A stretch of 64,000 nt of DNA from Xanthomonas sp. (GTDB lineage: Bacteria > Pseudomonadota > Gammaproteobacteria > Xanthomonadales > Xanthomonadaceae): NCBI RefSeq assembly GCF_017163755.1, contig NZ_JAFIWC010000004.1, positions 146,432 to 210,431 of the forward strand, given 5' to 3'. Position 1 is the first letter of the stretch. Each line of letters opens with the position of its first letter. Under the pieces are notes generated by a model. That model saw nothing but the letters and a program-made list of their open reading frames with translations. It was not told where the DNA came from and made no database searches. Both the position numbers and the translations under genes were made by a program. Positions 10,286-19,995 of the stretch are shown in pieces.

Positions 10286-11374
10286 TCAGTCGGCGGCGAT
10301 GCGCAACACGTCGTCGAGCAGCGCCGCGGCAGTGACTTCCGCGCCGGCGCCCGGCCCCTGGATCAACAGCGGCTGGCGCAGATAGCGGTCGCTGTGCAGG
10401 GCGACGCGGTTGTCGGTGCCGGCGCCGCTGGCCAGCGGATGGCCCAGCGGCAGTTCGCGCAACGCCACCGACGCCCCGTCGGCATCGAAACGGCCCACGA
10501 AACGCAGGCAGGCGCCGTTGCCGCGCGCCTGCGCCAGGCGCGCGGCCAGCGGCGCATCCAGCGTCGACAGCGCCGCGTCCACCCCGGCAGGCGCAGCCGC
10601 CGCCAGCGCCGCCGGCAGCAGCGAGTCCACCTGCACCTGTTCGGCGCTCAGCGGCAGCCCGGCGGCGCGCGCCAGGATCAGCAGCTTGCGGCGCACGTCC
10701 TCGCCGGACAGGTCCTCGCGCGGATCCGGCTCGGTATAGCCGGCCGCCGCGGCCTCGCGCACGCAGTCGGAGAACGCGCGGGCGCCGTCGTAACGGTGGA
10801 ACAGCCACGCCAACGAGCCCGACAGCACGCCTTCCACCGCATGGATGCGGTCGCCGCCGGCGACCAGCGCGCGCAGGCTGCTCAGCAGCGGCAGGCCGGC
10901 GCCGACGGTGGCGCTGTCGCCGTAGTGGGTGGCGCCGGCGTGCCGCGCCGCCTCGATCTGCTGCGCGCGCGCCAGCGCTGCGCCGCGTCCGAGCTTGTTG
11001 GCGGTGACCACGTGCACGCCACGCGCCAGCCACTGCGCATGCCGCTGCGCGACGGCGTCGCTGGCGGTGGCATCGACCAGCACGTCGCCGCGGCGCAGGT
11101 CGTCCGGTTCGAGGGCCTGCGCCTGCGTGCCGCGCGGCGCGGCGTTGGCCGCGTCCAGCGCGTGCGCCGGGACCGCCAGGCATGCCTGGCGCGTGCGCGA
11201 GTTGGCCAGCCAGGCGAAGGCCGGCAAGCCCGCACGCCGTTGCTGCAAGGCCTGGTAGCGGGCGACGAACGCCCGGCCGACGGTGCCGGTGCCGAGCAGG
11301 GCCAGCCGCGGCGCGTGCGCGGCCGGCGCAGCGCGCGCCGGCAACGCGAGTTCGTCGTCGGCGAGCCGGCTCAC
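10286..11374 (-). CDS. hom: Homoserine dehydrogenase
   Basis: A 362-residue NAD(P)-dependent oxidoreductase that converts aspartate semialdehyde to homoserine, the branch-point precursor of methionine and threonine. The N-terminal Rossmann motif is LLGTGTVGRAF. VLVDATASDAVA, VVTANK and the catalytic-domain stretches GDSATVGAGLPLLSSLRAL, VEGVLSGSLAWLF and YTEPDPREDLSGEDVRRK match the family. It lacks an aspartokinase domain and a C-terminal ACT domain, so it is the short form. The GTG start at 11374 overlaps the metB stop in GTGA, which implies translational coupling. It is the last gene of the metX-metB-hom operon behind the SAM riboswitch. Confidence 0.93.
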   Translation of the reverse strand: MSRLADDELALPARAAPAAHAPRLALLGTGTVGRAFVARYQALQQRRAGLPAFAWLANSRTRQACLAVPAHALDAANAAPRGTQAQALEPDDLRRGDVLVDATASDAVAQRHAQWLARGVHVVTANKLGRGAALARAQQIEAARHAGATHYGDSATVGAGLPLLSSLRALVAGGDRIHAVEGVLSGSLAWLFHRYDGARAFSDCVREAAAAGYTEPDPREDLSGEDVRRKLLILARAAGLPLSAEQVQVDSLLPAALAAAAPAGVDAALSTLDAPLAARLAQARGNGACLRFVGRFDADGASVALRELPLGHPLASGAGTDNRVALHSDRYLRQPLLIQGPGAGAEVTAAALLDDVLRIAAD

Positions 11375-12588
11375 GCGTCCACCCGTTTGCGCGCCACCGC
11401 CTCGCCGGCCTGCTGCGCGCGCAACAGGCCCGCCCGCAGATCGGCCAGCAGGTCCTCGCTGGACTCGATGCCCACCGACAGCCGCAACAGGCCATCGGAG
11501 ATGCCCGCATGCGCGCGCGCCTCGGCGCTCATCGCCGCATGCGTCATCGTCGCCGGATGCGCGATCAGGCTCTCCACCCCGCCCAGCGACTCGGCCAGGG
11601 TGAAATAGCGCAGGCCGTCGACGAAGGCGCGCACTTCCGGCTCGCCGCCGGCCAGTTCGAAGCTGATCATCGCGCCGAAGCCGCGCTGCTGGCGCGCGGC
11701 GACCGCATGCCCCGGATGCGCGGCCAGGCCCGGGTAGTAGACCTGGGTGACCGCCGCATGGCCGTCGAGCAGCGCCACCACCGCCTGCGCGTTCTCCTGG
11801 TGCACGCGCAGCCGCGCGTCCAGGGTGCGCAGCCCGCGCAGGGTCAGGAACGCGTCGAACGGCGAGCCGGTCAGGCCCAGCGCGTTGGCCCACCAGCTCA
11901 GCTGCTGGTGCAGTTCCGGATCGGCGGCGATCACCGCGCCGCCGACCACGTCGCTGTGGCCGTTGACGTACTTGGTGGTGGAATGGATGACGATGTCGGC
12001 GCCGAAGGCGATGGGCTTCTGCAGTGCCGGCGACAGGAAGGTGTTGTCGACCACGGCCAGCGCGCCGGCCTTGTGCGCGGCATCGATGACGAAGCGCAGG
12101 TCGGTGATGCGCAGCAGCGGGTTGGACGGGGTCTCGATCAGCACCAGCTTCGGCGCCTGCGCCAGCGCGTCGGCGAGCGAACGCGGGTCGGTCAGGTCGG
12201 CGGTGATCAGCTCGAAGTGGCCCTTGTTGGCCAACGCGTTGAACAGGCGCCAGCTGCCACCGTACGCATCGTGCGGCACCACCAGCCGGTCGCCCGGCTG
12301 CAGCAGCGCGTTGAGCACCAGGTTGATCGCGCCCATGCCGGTCGCGGTCACCACGCCGCCGGCGCCGCCTTCCAGCTCGGCCAGCGCTTCGCCGAGCAGG
12401 TCGCGGGTCGGGTTGCCGCTGCGGGTGTAGTCGTACTGGCGCTTGTTGCCGAAGCCGTCGAAGCTGAAATTTGACGACAGCACGATCGGCGGGGTCACCG
12501 CGCCGTAGGCGCTGTCGCGGTCGATGCCGGCGCGCACCGCGGCGGTGGCGGCGCTACAGGGCAGTTCGTTGTCGTGGGCAGTGCTCAT
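11371..12588 (-). CDS. metB: Cystathionine gamma-synthase family PLP enzyme
   Basis: A 405-residue PLP enzyme of the Cys/Met metabolism family. The phosphate-binding loop is TATGMGAINL. The cofactor lysine is K206 in HSTTKYVNGHSDVVGG, preceded by VVDNTF. C-terminal AESLGGVESLIAHPATMTHA is characteristic. It condenses an O-acyl-homoserine with cysteine (or directly with sulfide) in methionine synthesis. Sequence alone does not separate cystathionine gamma-synthase from O-acylhomoserine sulfhydrylase, but the length and the SLGGVESL motif favour MetB. The ATG overlaps the metX stop (ATGA), and its own stop overlaps the hom start. The operon is controlled by the S-box at 13686-13802. Confidence 0.92.
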   Translation of the reverse strand: MSTAHDNELPCSAATAAVRAGIDRDSAYGAVTPPIVLSSNFSFDGFGNKRQYDYTRSGNPTRDLLGEALAELEGGAGGVVTATGMGAINLVLNALLQPGDRLVVPHDAYGGSWRLFNALANKGHFELITADLTDPRSLADALAQAPKLVLIETPSNPLLRITDLRFVIDAAHKAGALAVVDNTFLSPALQKPIAFGADIVIHSTTKYVNGHSDVVGGAVIAADPELHQQLSWWANALGLTGSPFDAFLTLRGLRTLDARLRVHQENAQAVVALLDGHAAVTQVYYPGLAAHPGHAVAARQQRGFGAMISFELAGGEPEVRAFVDGLRYFTLAESLGGVESLIAHPATMTHAAMSAEARAHAGISDGLLRLSVGIESSEDLLADLRAGLLRAQQAGEAVARKRVDA

Positions 12589-13619
12589 GCGGTAGCTCCG
12601 GTGGTGCGCAGGGCGGTGGCGAGGATCGCGTCGATGCGGTCGGTTTCTTTCAGGAAGGCATCGTGGCCGTACGGCGAACGCAGCACGCGCAGGCTGCCGC
12701 GCGGGCCCAGGCCCTCGACCAGGGTGACCAGGTCGGACAGCGGCACCAGGCGGTCGCCTTCGACCGCGACCACCACGGTGGGCACGGCGACGGCCGCCGG
12801 GTCGATGCGGTGCAGGTCGATCGATTCGGACAGGCGCAGGTAGGCGTTGACCTGGGTGCGCGCCACGTACTGCGCGCCGGCGGCGTCGAGATAGTCCTCG
12901 GCGGCGACGCGGACGCGGCCATTGATCACTTCCGGCGGCGCGTCGAAGCGCTCGCCGAATTCCTCCGGGGTGCGGTAGCTGAGCATCGCGAACTGCCGCG
13001 CCAGCGACAGCCCGTGGCTTTCCGCGCACTGCAGCTGGCCCAGCGCCACCGCGCGGCGCTGCAGCGCGCGCCAGGCGGCCGCGTACGGATGCGCGCGGTG
13101 CGCGCCGCTGACCGCCACCAGCCGGCCCAGCCGCTGCGGGTGGCGGACAGCCAGCTGCAAACCGACCAGCGCACCGTAGGAATAGCCGACCAAACCGTGC
13201 AACCGGGCGATACCCAGCGCGTCGAGCAGCGCAGCGATCGCATCGGCCTGGTCGGCGGTATCGATCGGCGCGTCCAGGCTGCCGTCGGCGCCGACGAAGT
13301 CGAACGCGAGCAGCCGCCGCTGCGCCGGGTCCAGCGCGCGGCCGCCGCCGACCAGGCCCTCGGCCCAGCCCTTCTCGGGGAAGGCGGCGTTGGCGGCCAG
13401 GTGGCGGTGCGCGGAGATGCCGCCGGCGACGAACACCACCGGCGCCTCGGCCGGGCCAGTGAGTTCGTAGCGCAGGCGCAGCAACTGCACGCCGGCATGG
13501 CGCAGCGGCAGCGCAATCGCGGTTTCGCCGCGCAACGCGATCACGCTGTCGTCGGGCGCGGCGGAAGCGACGTACGGATCGGGGACGGGAGGGCGGCTGG
13601 GCGTGTTCACGAGGCTCAT
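12585..13619 (-). CDS. metX: Homoserine O-acyltransferase, MetX/MetXS type
   Basis: A 344-residue alpha/beta-hydrolase-fold acyltransferase and first gene of the methionine operon. VVFVAGGISAHRHL marks the oxyanion loop. The nucleophile elbow is GYSYGA with Ser147, the likely acid is Asp289 (VEGDRLVP), and the base is His319 (YGHDAFL). The MetX-type segment SLARQFAMLSYRTPEEFGERF is present. Xanthomonas homologues, from family knowledge, transfer succinyl rather than acetyl groups (MetXS); acyl specificity here is inference. The elbow differs from the usual GGSMGG of classical MetX. The start at 13619 is the first ATG that gives a plausible length, and 66 bp separate it from the riboswitch. 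Confidence 0.88.
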   Translation of the reverse strand: MSLVNTPSRPPVPDPYVASAAPDDSVIALRGETAIALPLRHAGVQLLRLRYELTGPAEAPVVFVAGGISAHRHLAANAAFPEKGWAEGLVGGGRALDPAQRRLLAFDFVGADGSLDAPIDTADQADAIAALLDALGIARLHGLVGYSYGALVGLQLAVRHPQRLGRLVAVSGAHRAHPYAAAWRALQRRAVALGQLQCAESHGLSLARQFAMLSYRTPEEFGERFDAPPEVINGRVRVAAEDYLDAAGAQYVARTQVNAYLRLSESIDLHRIDPAAVAVPTVVVAVEGDRLVPLSDLVTLVEGLGPRGSLRVLRSPYGHDAFLKETDRIDAILATALRTTGATA

Positions 13620-13685
13620 GGCGGTATCCGGGGAGGAACGGCCATCGAGCTTCGCGGAGCTCGCGTTCGACGTGCGAAGGCACTG

Positions 13686-13802
13686 ATCGAACCATCTTTC
13701 GGCGGACGCGGTGGTCCCCGCAGGATTTGGCACCTACACGTGCGCTTGCGCGCCCGCTGGCTGCCCCGGCATCAAAGGGCCTGTCCCTCCGCCGGTCTCG
13801 AT
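13686..13802 (-). promoter_or_regulatory. SAM-I (S-box) riboswitch upstream of metX
   Basis: Read on the minus strand, the leader contains the S-box conserved core in order: ATCGAGACC (P1 5' side), GGAGGGACAGGCCC, TTTGATGCCGGGGCAGCC (kink-turn region), a GC-rich P3 arm, GGTGCCAAATCCTGCGG, then GAAAGATGGTTCGAT closing P1. ATCGA/ACC of the first strand pairs with GGTTCGAT of the last. This is the SAM-binding aptamer that switches methionine genes off when S-adenosylmethionine is abundant. A CGAGCT/AGCTCG hairpin lies between aptamer and ATG at about 13648-13665 without a U-tract, so translational control is more likely than attenuation. Confidence 0.92.
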
Positions 13803-13811
13803 GGTGACCCC

Positions 13812-13840
13812 ACGATGCCAGCGTTGTTCGCCGATGTCAA
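13812..13840 (-). promoter_or_regulatory. Predicted promoter of the metX-metB-hom operon
   Basis: A perfect -35 TTGACA (plus-strand 13835-13840) lies 17 bp from a weak -10 CATCGT (13812-13817). The predicted transcript would begin near 13805, just before the riboswitch P1 helix. A perfect CTTTAT-ATAAAG inverted repeat at 13845-13860 lies immediately upstream and could be a regulator site. Confidence 0.6.
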
Positions 13841-13946
13841 ATCTCTTTATTCGGATAAAGCGATGAAAGGATCACGGATCGCGGCTGACGCATAATCCCG
13901 CCTCGCGACCGCCGTCGCCCGACCCCACCGCTCCAGGAGCCCCGCG

Positions 13947-14975
13947 ATGCCCGGCCAGCCCCCGACCCCGGCCAGCGCCGGCCGCGGCCCGACCGCGCGC
14001 CGGGCTGCCGCCCCGTCCCGCCCCTTGCATGCCCTGCGCTGGCTGCTCGGCGCGAGCGCGCTGCTGTGGCTGGCGCCGCCCGCCACCGCGGCCAAGCTGT
14101 ACGCCTGGAAGGACGCCGATGGCGTGACCCACTACGCCGACCATCCGCCGGACCCGCAGCTGGCCGGCCCGGTGCAGGCGAGCGTGCTGCCCTACCGCAA
14201 CCCGCCCGGCGCGCTGGCGCAGCTGCGCCTGGAGAGCCAGGGCGCGCGCCAGCTGGCCTGGGCCGAGAACCGCCTGTACGGCCCGGTGCAGGTGGAGCTG
14301 CGCTACCGCCGCGCCGACAACGTCACCGCGGTGCCGGCGCTGCCCGCGCGCGCGGTGCTGCCCGCGCGCGGCAGCGCGCTGGTCTCGCGCCTGTACGTGA
14401 ACGACCCGCGCCACGGCAGCCATTTCGACCTGGTGCTGGACGCGCTGCCGGGCGACCCCGCGGCCAAGCCGCAGGACTACGCCTATCGGCTGCCGTTCGA
14501 ATACGGCCGGGTGCGCGTGGACCAGGGCTTCGGCGGCAGCTTCAGCCACAACGACGCGCAGAACTACTACGCGCTCGACTTCGCCGTGCCCGAGGGCACC
14601 GCGGTGCTGGCGGTACGCGACGGCTGGGTGATGCAGGTGGAGTCGGATTTCGACAAGGCCGGGCTGAACCGGGAGAAGTTCGGCGGCCGCGCCAACTTCA
14701 TCCGCATCGTCCACGACGACGGCACGATGGCGGTCTACGCGCACCTGAAGTGGGACGGCGTGCAGGTGCGCACCGGGCAGCGGGTGCGCTCCGGGCAGCG
14801 CATCGCGCTGTCCGGCAATACCGGCTACAGCACCGCGCCGCACCTGCATTTCGTGCTCCAGGTCAACCGCGGCATGCGCCTGGAATCGATCCCGTTCCGC
14901 ATGTTCGGCACGCTGGGCGAGCTGAAGTTCGCCCGCGAGGGCGCCGCCGCGGCGCCGGCCGACGCCGCGCGCTGA
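13947..14975 (+). CDS. M23 family metallopeptidase with DUF4124 domain
   Basis: A 342-residue exported protein. After a basic N terminus and a hydrophobic segment ([19 protein letters not shown], residues about 31-50) comes a short DUF4124 region, [19 protein letters not shown]. The C-terminal half is a LytM/M23 endopeptidase domain: [14 protein letters not shown] carries the first zinc ligands (H..D), and PHLHF near residue 304 carries the final HxH. Such enzymes cut peptidoglycan cross-links in the periplasm or act as regulators of amidases. Both zinc motifs are intact, so activity is likely. The gene is divergent from the methionine operon and 73 bp upstream of prfC. Confidence 0.9.
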   Translation: MPGQPPTPASAGRGPTARRAAAPSRPLHALRWLLGASALLWLAPPATAAKLYAWKDADGVTHYADHPPDPQLAGPVQASVLPYRNPPGALAQLRLESQGARQLAWAENRLYGPVQVELRYRRADNVTAVPALPARAVLPARGSALVSRLYVNDPRHGSHFDLVLDALPGDPAAKPQDYAYRLPFEYGRVRVDQGFGGSFSHNDAQNYYALDFAVPEGTAVLAVRDGWVMQVESDFDKAGLNREKFGGRANFIRIVHDDGTMAVYAHLKWDGVQVRTGQRVRSGQRIALSGNTGYSTAPHLHFVLQVNRGMRLESIPFRMFGTLGELKFAREGAAAAPADAAR

Positions 14976-15048
14976 CCCGCGCCCGCCGCCGCGGCGCTAT
15001 AATTCCGCCCTTCCCTGTAGCCGTGATCGCCCAGTGGGCGCCGTTGCC

Positions 15049-16653
<1,605 letters not shown>

Positions 16654-16771
16654 AGCCACACTTCCGCTCGGCGCGCTTGAACGGCGCGCCAACCGGCACC
16701 CGCGCCGCGGATGCGAATGTCTCGCAATTGGGGTAAGTTGCGGGGATGACTGCAGACCCGTCGTCCTCGCC

Positions 16772-17434
16772 ATGAACGCAGACTCGTCTCCTTCATCGAA
16801 CGCGTCCTCGACACTGGACCTGCGCGACGAGGTCGCCAGCGCGGTGACCCATGGGCTCGGCGCGATCGCCGCCCTCGCCGGCGGCGCGGTCCTGATCACC
16901 CTGGCGGCCATCTACGGCGACGGCTGGCAGCTGGCCGGCGCCATCGTGTTCGGCGTGGCGCTGCTGTTGCTGTACACCGCCTCCACGCTGTACCACGCGA
17001 TCCAGCATCCGCGGGCCAAGAGCCGGCTGAAGGTCTTCGACCATTGCGCGATCTACCTGCTGATCGCCGGCACCTATACCCCGTTCACCCTGATCGCGCT
17101 GCGCGGCCCGTGGGGCTGGGGCATGTTCGCGATGATCTGGACCCTGGCCATCGCCGGGGTGATCTTCAAGCTGTTCTACACCGGGCGCTTCCCGCTGCTG
17201 TCCACCGTCATCTACGTCGGCATGGGCTGGTCGGTCGTGGTCGCGATCAAGCCGATGCTCGCCTCGCTGGACTACTGGACGCTGGGCTGGTTGCTCGCCG
17301 GCGGCCTGTTCTACACCCTGGGCACCTATTTCTATCACCGCGAATCGATCCGCTATTCGCATGCGATCTGGCATCTGTTCGTGCTCGGCGGCAGCGTCTG
17401 CCACTTCGTCTCGGTGACCGCGCAGGTGCTGTAG
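16772..17434 (+). CDS. Hemolysin III / PAQR-like membrane protein
   Basis: A 220-residue inner-membrane protein with seven hydrophobic helices. The family signatures are present: HGLGAIAALAGGAVLI in helix 1, LLLYTASTLYHAI (SxxxH) in helix 2, FDHCAIYLLIAGTYTPF in helix 3, and HAIWHLFVLGGSVCHF (HxxxH) at the C terminus. These histidine and aspartate residues form a zinc-binding, hydrolase-like site in relatives. The name hemolysin III is historical, and the physiological role in bacteria is poorly defined. The start ATG is well placed, although the ribosome site is weak. Confidence 0.92.
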   Translation: MNADSSPSSNASSTLDLRDEVASAVTHGLGAIAALAGGAVLITLAAIYGDGWQLAGAIVFGVALLLLYTASTLYHAIQHPRAKSRLKVFDHCAIYLLIAGTYTPFTLIALRGPWGWGMFAMIWTLAIAGVIFKLFYTGRFPLLSTVIYVGMGWSVVVAIKPMLASLDYWTLGWLLAGGLFYTLGTYFYHRESIRYSHAIWHLFVLGGSVCHFVSVTAQVL

Positions 17435-17487
17435 CGGCGCGGTCGCCGGCCGCTTTTTCGCGCCCTGTGCACAGCCAACGCCCAAGT

Positions 17488-19470
17488 ATGGCCGGCATGG
17501 ATCACGATCCCAAAACGCCACCCACCCGACGCTCCTGGCCCTGGCGCCGCGCCGACGGCCGCCTGCGCCGCTGGCCGTTGGTGCTCGGCGCGCTGGTCCT
17601 GATCCTGCTGATCGTCATCCTGCTGTTCGACTGGAACTGGTTCAAGGGCCCGGTGGAGCGCGCGGTGCAGGCCAGGACCGGACGCGAGTTCCACATCGCC
17701 GGCAACCTGGACGTGGACCTGGGACGCATCACCACCATCCGCGGCGATGGCCTGAGCTTCGCCAACGCACCGTGGGCCAAGCAGCCGCAGATGGCCACCG
17801 CGCAGCGCGCGGAAATCGACCTCGCGGTATGGCCGCTGCTGCGCGGCAACGTGCGCATTCCCGAAATCCGCCTCACCCAGCCGAACCTGTTGCTGGAAAC
17901 CGGCCCCGACGGCCAGCCCGGCAACTGGAGCTTCGGCAGCAACGACGGCGGCAGCGCACCGGCGCTCGGGCGCCTGCTGGTGGAGCGCGGCAGGCTGAAG
18001 TTCACCGACGCCCCCGGCCGCACCGATATCGACGTCAGCGTCGACAGCCTGACCTCGCGGCGCACCCGCGGCGATGCCGCGCCGCCGATCGAAGTGGCCG
18101 GCAAGGGCCGCTGGCGCGGCAATCCGTTCACGCTCAAGGGCAGCACCGCCTCGCCGCTGGAACTGAGCGACAGCGACCACCCGTTCCGCATCGACCTGCG
18201 CGGCAGCGCCGGCGCGACCCGCGCGCACATGCGCGGCACCCTGACCAATCCGTTCCAGCTGCGCGTGTTCGACCTGCAGATGGCCCTGTCCGGCGCGGAC
18301 ATGGAAGACCTCTATCCGCTGTTGGGCATCGCCATGCCGTCCACGCCGCCCTACCAGCTCGACGGCCGGCTCAAGCGCAACGGCGAGATCTGGCGCTACG
18401 AGAAGTTCACCGGCCGCGCCGGCGACAGCGACCTGTCCGGCACCGTGCAGGTGGATGTCGGCGGGCAGCGTCCGTTCCTGCGCGCCGACCTGTATTCGCA
18501 GCGCCTGGACTTCGACGACCTGGCCGGCTTCGTCGGCGCGCCGCCGCGCACCGGCAGCAACGAGACCGCCAACGCCGAGCAGAAGGCCCAGGCGCAGAAG
18601 CTGGCGGCCAGCGACAAGGTGTTGCCGAACACGCCCTACAACCTGAGCAAGCTGCGCTCGATGGATGCGGACGTGCGCTGGAAGGCCAAGCGCATCAACG
18701 CGCAGAAGCTGCCGCTGGACGACATGGACGCGCACCTGAAGCTCAACGACGGCGTGGTGCAGTTGCAACCGTTGAACTTCGGCGTCGCCGGCGGCGACAT
18801 CCGCTCGGACATCCGCATGGACGCGCGCGCGCCGACCATCGCCACGCGCGCCAAGATCTCGGTGCGCGGCATGCAGCTGGGCCGCCTGTTCCCGGATTCC
18901 CAGCTGGCCAACCAGGCGTCCGGCGCGATCGGCGGCGAGATCGCCATCGCCGGCACCGGCAACTCGATCGCGCAGATGCTCGGCACCGCCGACGGCAACA
19001 TCGCCATCGGCATGGGCAAGGGCCACGTCGGCAACCTGATCATGGAACTGGCCGGCCTGGATATCGCCGAGTCGTTGAAATACCTGATCACCAAGGATCG
19101 CGAGATCCCGGTGCGCTGCGCATTCGGCGATTTCGGGGTCCGGGACGGGGTGATGAACTCGCGCGCACTGGCGTTCGACAGCACCGATACGCTGATCATC
19201 GGCAGCGGCACCATCGATCTGAAGCAGGAGCAGCTGGACCTGCTGCTCAGGCCGCGGCCGAAGGACCGCAGCATCCTGTCGCTGCGTTCGCCGCTACGCG
19301 TCGGCGGCAGTTTCAAGGATCCTTCGTTCCGTCCCGATTTCAAGGCGCTCGGCGCACGTGGCGCGCTGGCGCTGGCGCTGGGCGCCATCGCGCCGCCGGC
19401 GGCATTGCTGGCGACCCTGGAAACCGGCCCCGGCGAAGACAGCGACTGCGGCGGCAAATACGCGAAATGA
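17488..19470 (+). CDS. AsmA family protein
   Basis: About 660 residues. A cytoplasmic basic stretch is followed by one N-terminal transmembrane helix (LVLGALVLILLIVILLFDW, about residues 33-51). A long periplasmic domain then begins with the AsmA motif VERAVQARTGREFHIAGNLDVDLG. The C-terminal AsmA_2 region includes GSGTIDLKQEQLDLLLRPRPKD and ends in SDCGGKYAK. AsmA-like proteins form beta-groove structures linked to lipid transport between inner and outer membrane; the exact lipid here is unknown. ATG 17497 (MDHDPK) is an alternative start. The gene is convergent with the CBS gene across a long palindrome. Confidence 0.9.
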   Translation: MAGMDHDPKTPPTRRSWPWRRADGRLRRWPLVLGALVLILLIVILLFDWNWFKGPVERAVQARTGREFHIAGNLDVDLGRITTIRGDGLSFANAPWAKQPQMATAQRAEIDLAVWPLLRGNVRIPEIRLTQPNLLLETGPDGQPGNWSFGSNDGGSAPALGRLLVERGRLKFTDAPGRTDIDVSVDSLTSRRTRGDAAPPIEVAGKGRWRGNPFTLKGSTASPLELSDSDHPFRIDLRGSAGATRAHMRGTLTNPFQLRVFDLQMALSGADMEDLYPLLGIAMPSTPPYQLDGRLKRNGEIWRYEKFTGRAGDSDLSGTVQVDVGGQRPFLRADLYSQRLDFDDLAGFVGAPPRTGSNETANAEQKAQAQKLAASDKVLPNTPYNLSKLRSMDADVRWKAKRINAQKLPLDDMDAHLKLNDGVVQLQPLNFGVAGGDIRSDIRMDARAPTIATRAKISVRGMQLGRLFPDSQLANQASGAIGGEIAIAGTGNSIAQMLGTADGNIAIGMGKGHVGNLIMELAGLDIAESLKYLITKDREIPVRCAFGDFGVRDGVMNSRALAFDSTDTLIIGSGTIDLKQEQLDLLLRPRPKDRSILSLRSPLRVGGSFKDPSFRPDFKALGARGALALALGAIAPPAALLATLETGPGEDSDCGGKYAK

Positions 19471-19562
19471 GCCGGGACTCGGGACCGGGGACTCGGGACC
19501 CGGAAAATCAAAAGCCCATGTCGCGCCCTTGCTTTTCCGGGTCCCGAGTCCCCAGTCCCGGC
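19471..19562. repeat. Long imperfect palindrome built from GGGACTCGGGA units
   Basis: The left arm (19471-19507) ends GGGACTCGGGACCCGGAAAA. The right arm (19533-19562) begins TTTTCCGGGTCCCGAGTCCC. The inner 20 bp are an exact inverted pair, and the outer parts pair with gaps. It fills the gap between the convergent AsmA and CBS genes and probably acts as a bidirectional terminator. The same ACTCGGG unit is repeated ten times at 42661-42730. Confidence 0.85.
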
Positions 19563-19566
19563 CCCG

Positions 19567-19995
19567 TCAACTCGTGATGTAGCGCTGCAGCTGATCCAGT
19601 TCCTGCTGCTGCTCCTCGATCACCGCCTTGACCAGGTCGCCGATCGAGATCACCCCGACCACCGCGCCGGACTGCACCACCGGCAGGTGGCGGATGCGCT
19701 GGCCGGTCATCAGCTCCATGCACTGCTGCACGGTCTGCGACGGGTCCACCGTGAACACCTTCGCGCTCATGATGTCGCGCACCGGCGTGGTCGCCGACGA
19801 GCGGTCCTGCAGCACCACCTTGCGCGCGTAGTCGCGCTCGGACAGGATGCCGACCAGCCGCTCGTCGTCCATCACCAGCACCGCGCCGATGCCCTTGTCG
19901 GCCATCAGCCGCAGCGCGTCCACCACCGCCGCGTCGGGCGGCACCGTATGCACGTCACGCCCTTTCTCGCCCAACAGCTGTCTCACCGTACGCAT
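19567..19995 (-). CDS. CBS domain protein
   Basis: A 142-residue cytoplasmic protein made almost entirely of a CBS pair. The first domain covers about residues 8-62 (KGIGAVLVMDDERLVGILSERDYARK) and the second about 70-128 (VRDIMSAKVFTVDPSQTVQ ... IRHLPVVQSGAVVGVISIGDLVK). CBS pairs bind adenosyl ligands such as AMP, ATP or SAM and act as energy sensors. With no attached catalytic domain, the partner is unknown. The ATG at 19995 was chosen over the adjacent GTG because GGGAGG lies at proper spacing only for the ATG. The 5' end overlaps the 3' end of the upstream glycosyltransferase by 41 bp. Confidence 0.93.
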   Translation of the reverse strand: MRTVRQLLGEKGRDVHTVPPDAAVVDALRLMADKGIGAVLVMDDERLVGILSERDYARKVVLQDRSSATTPVRDIMSAKVFTVDPSQTVQQCMELMTGQRIRHLPVVQSGAVVGVISIGDLVKAVIEEQQQELDQLQRYITS

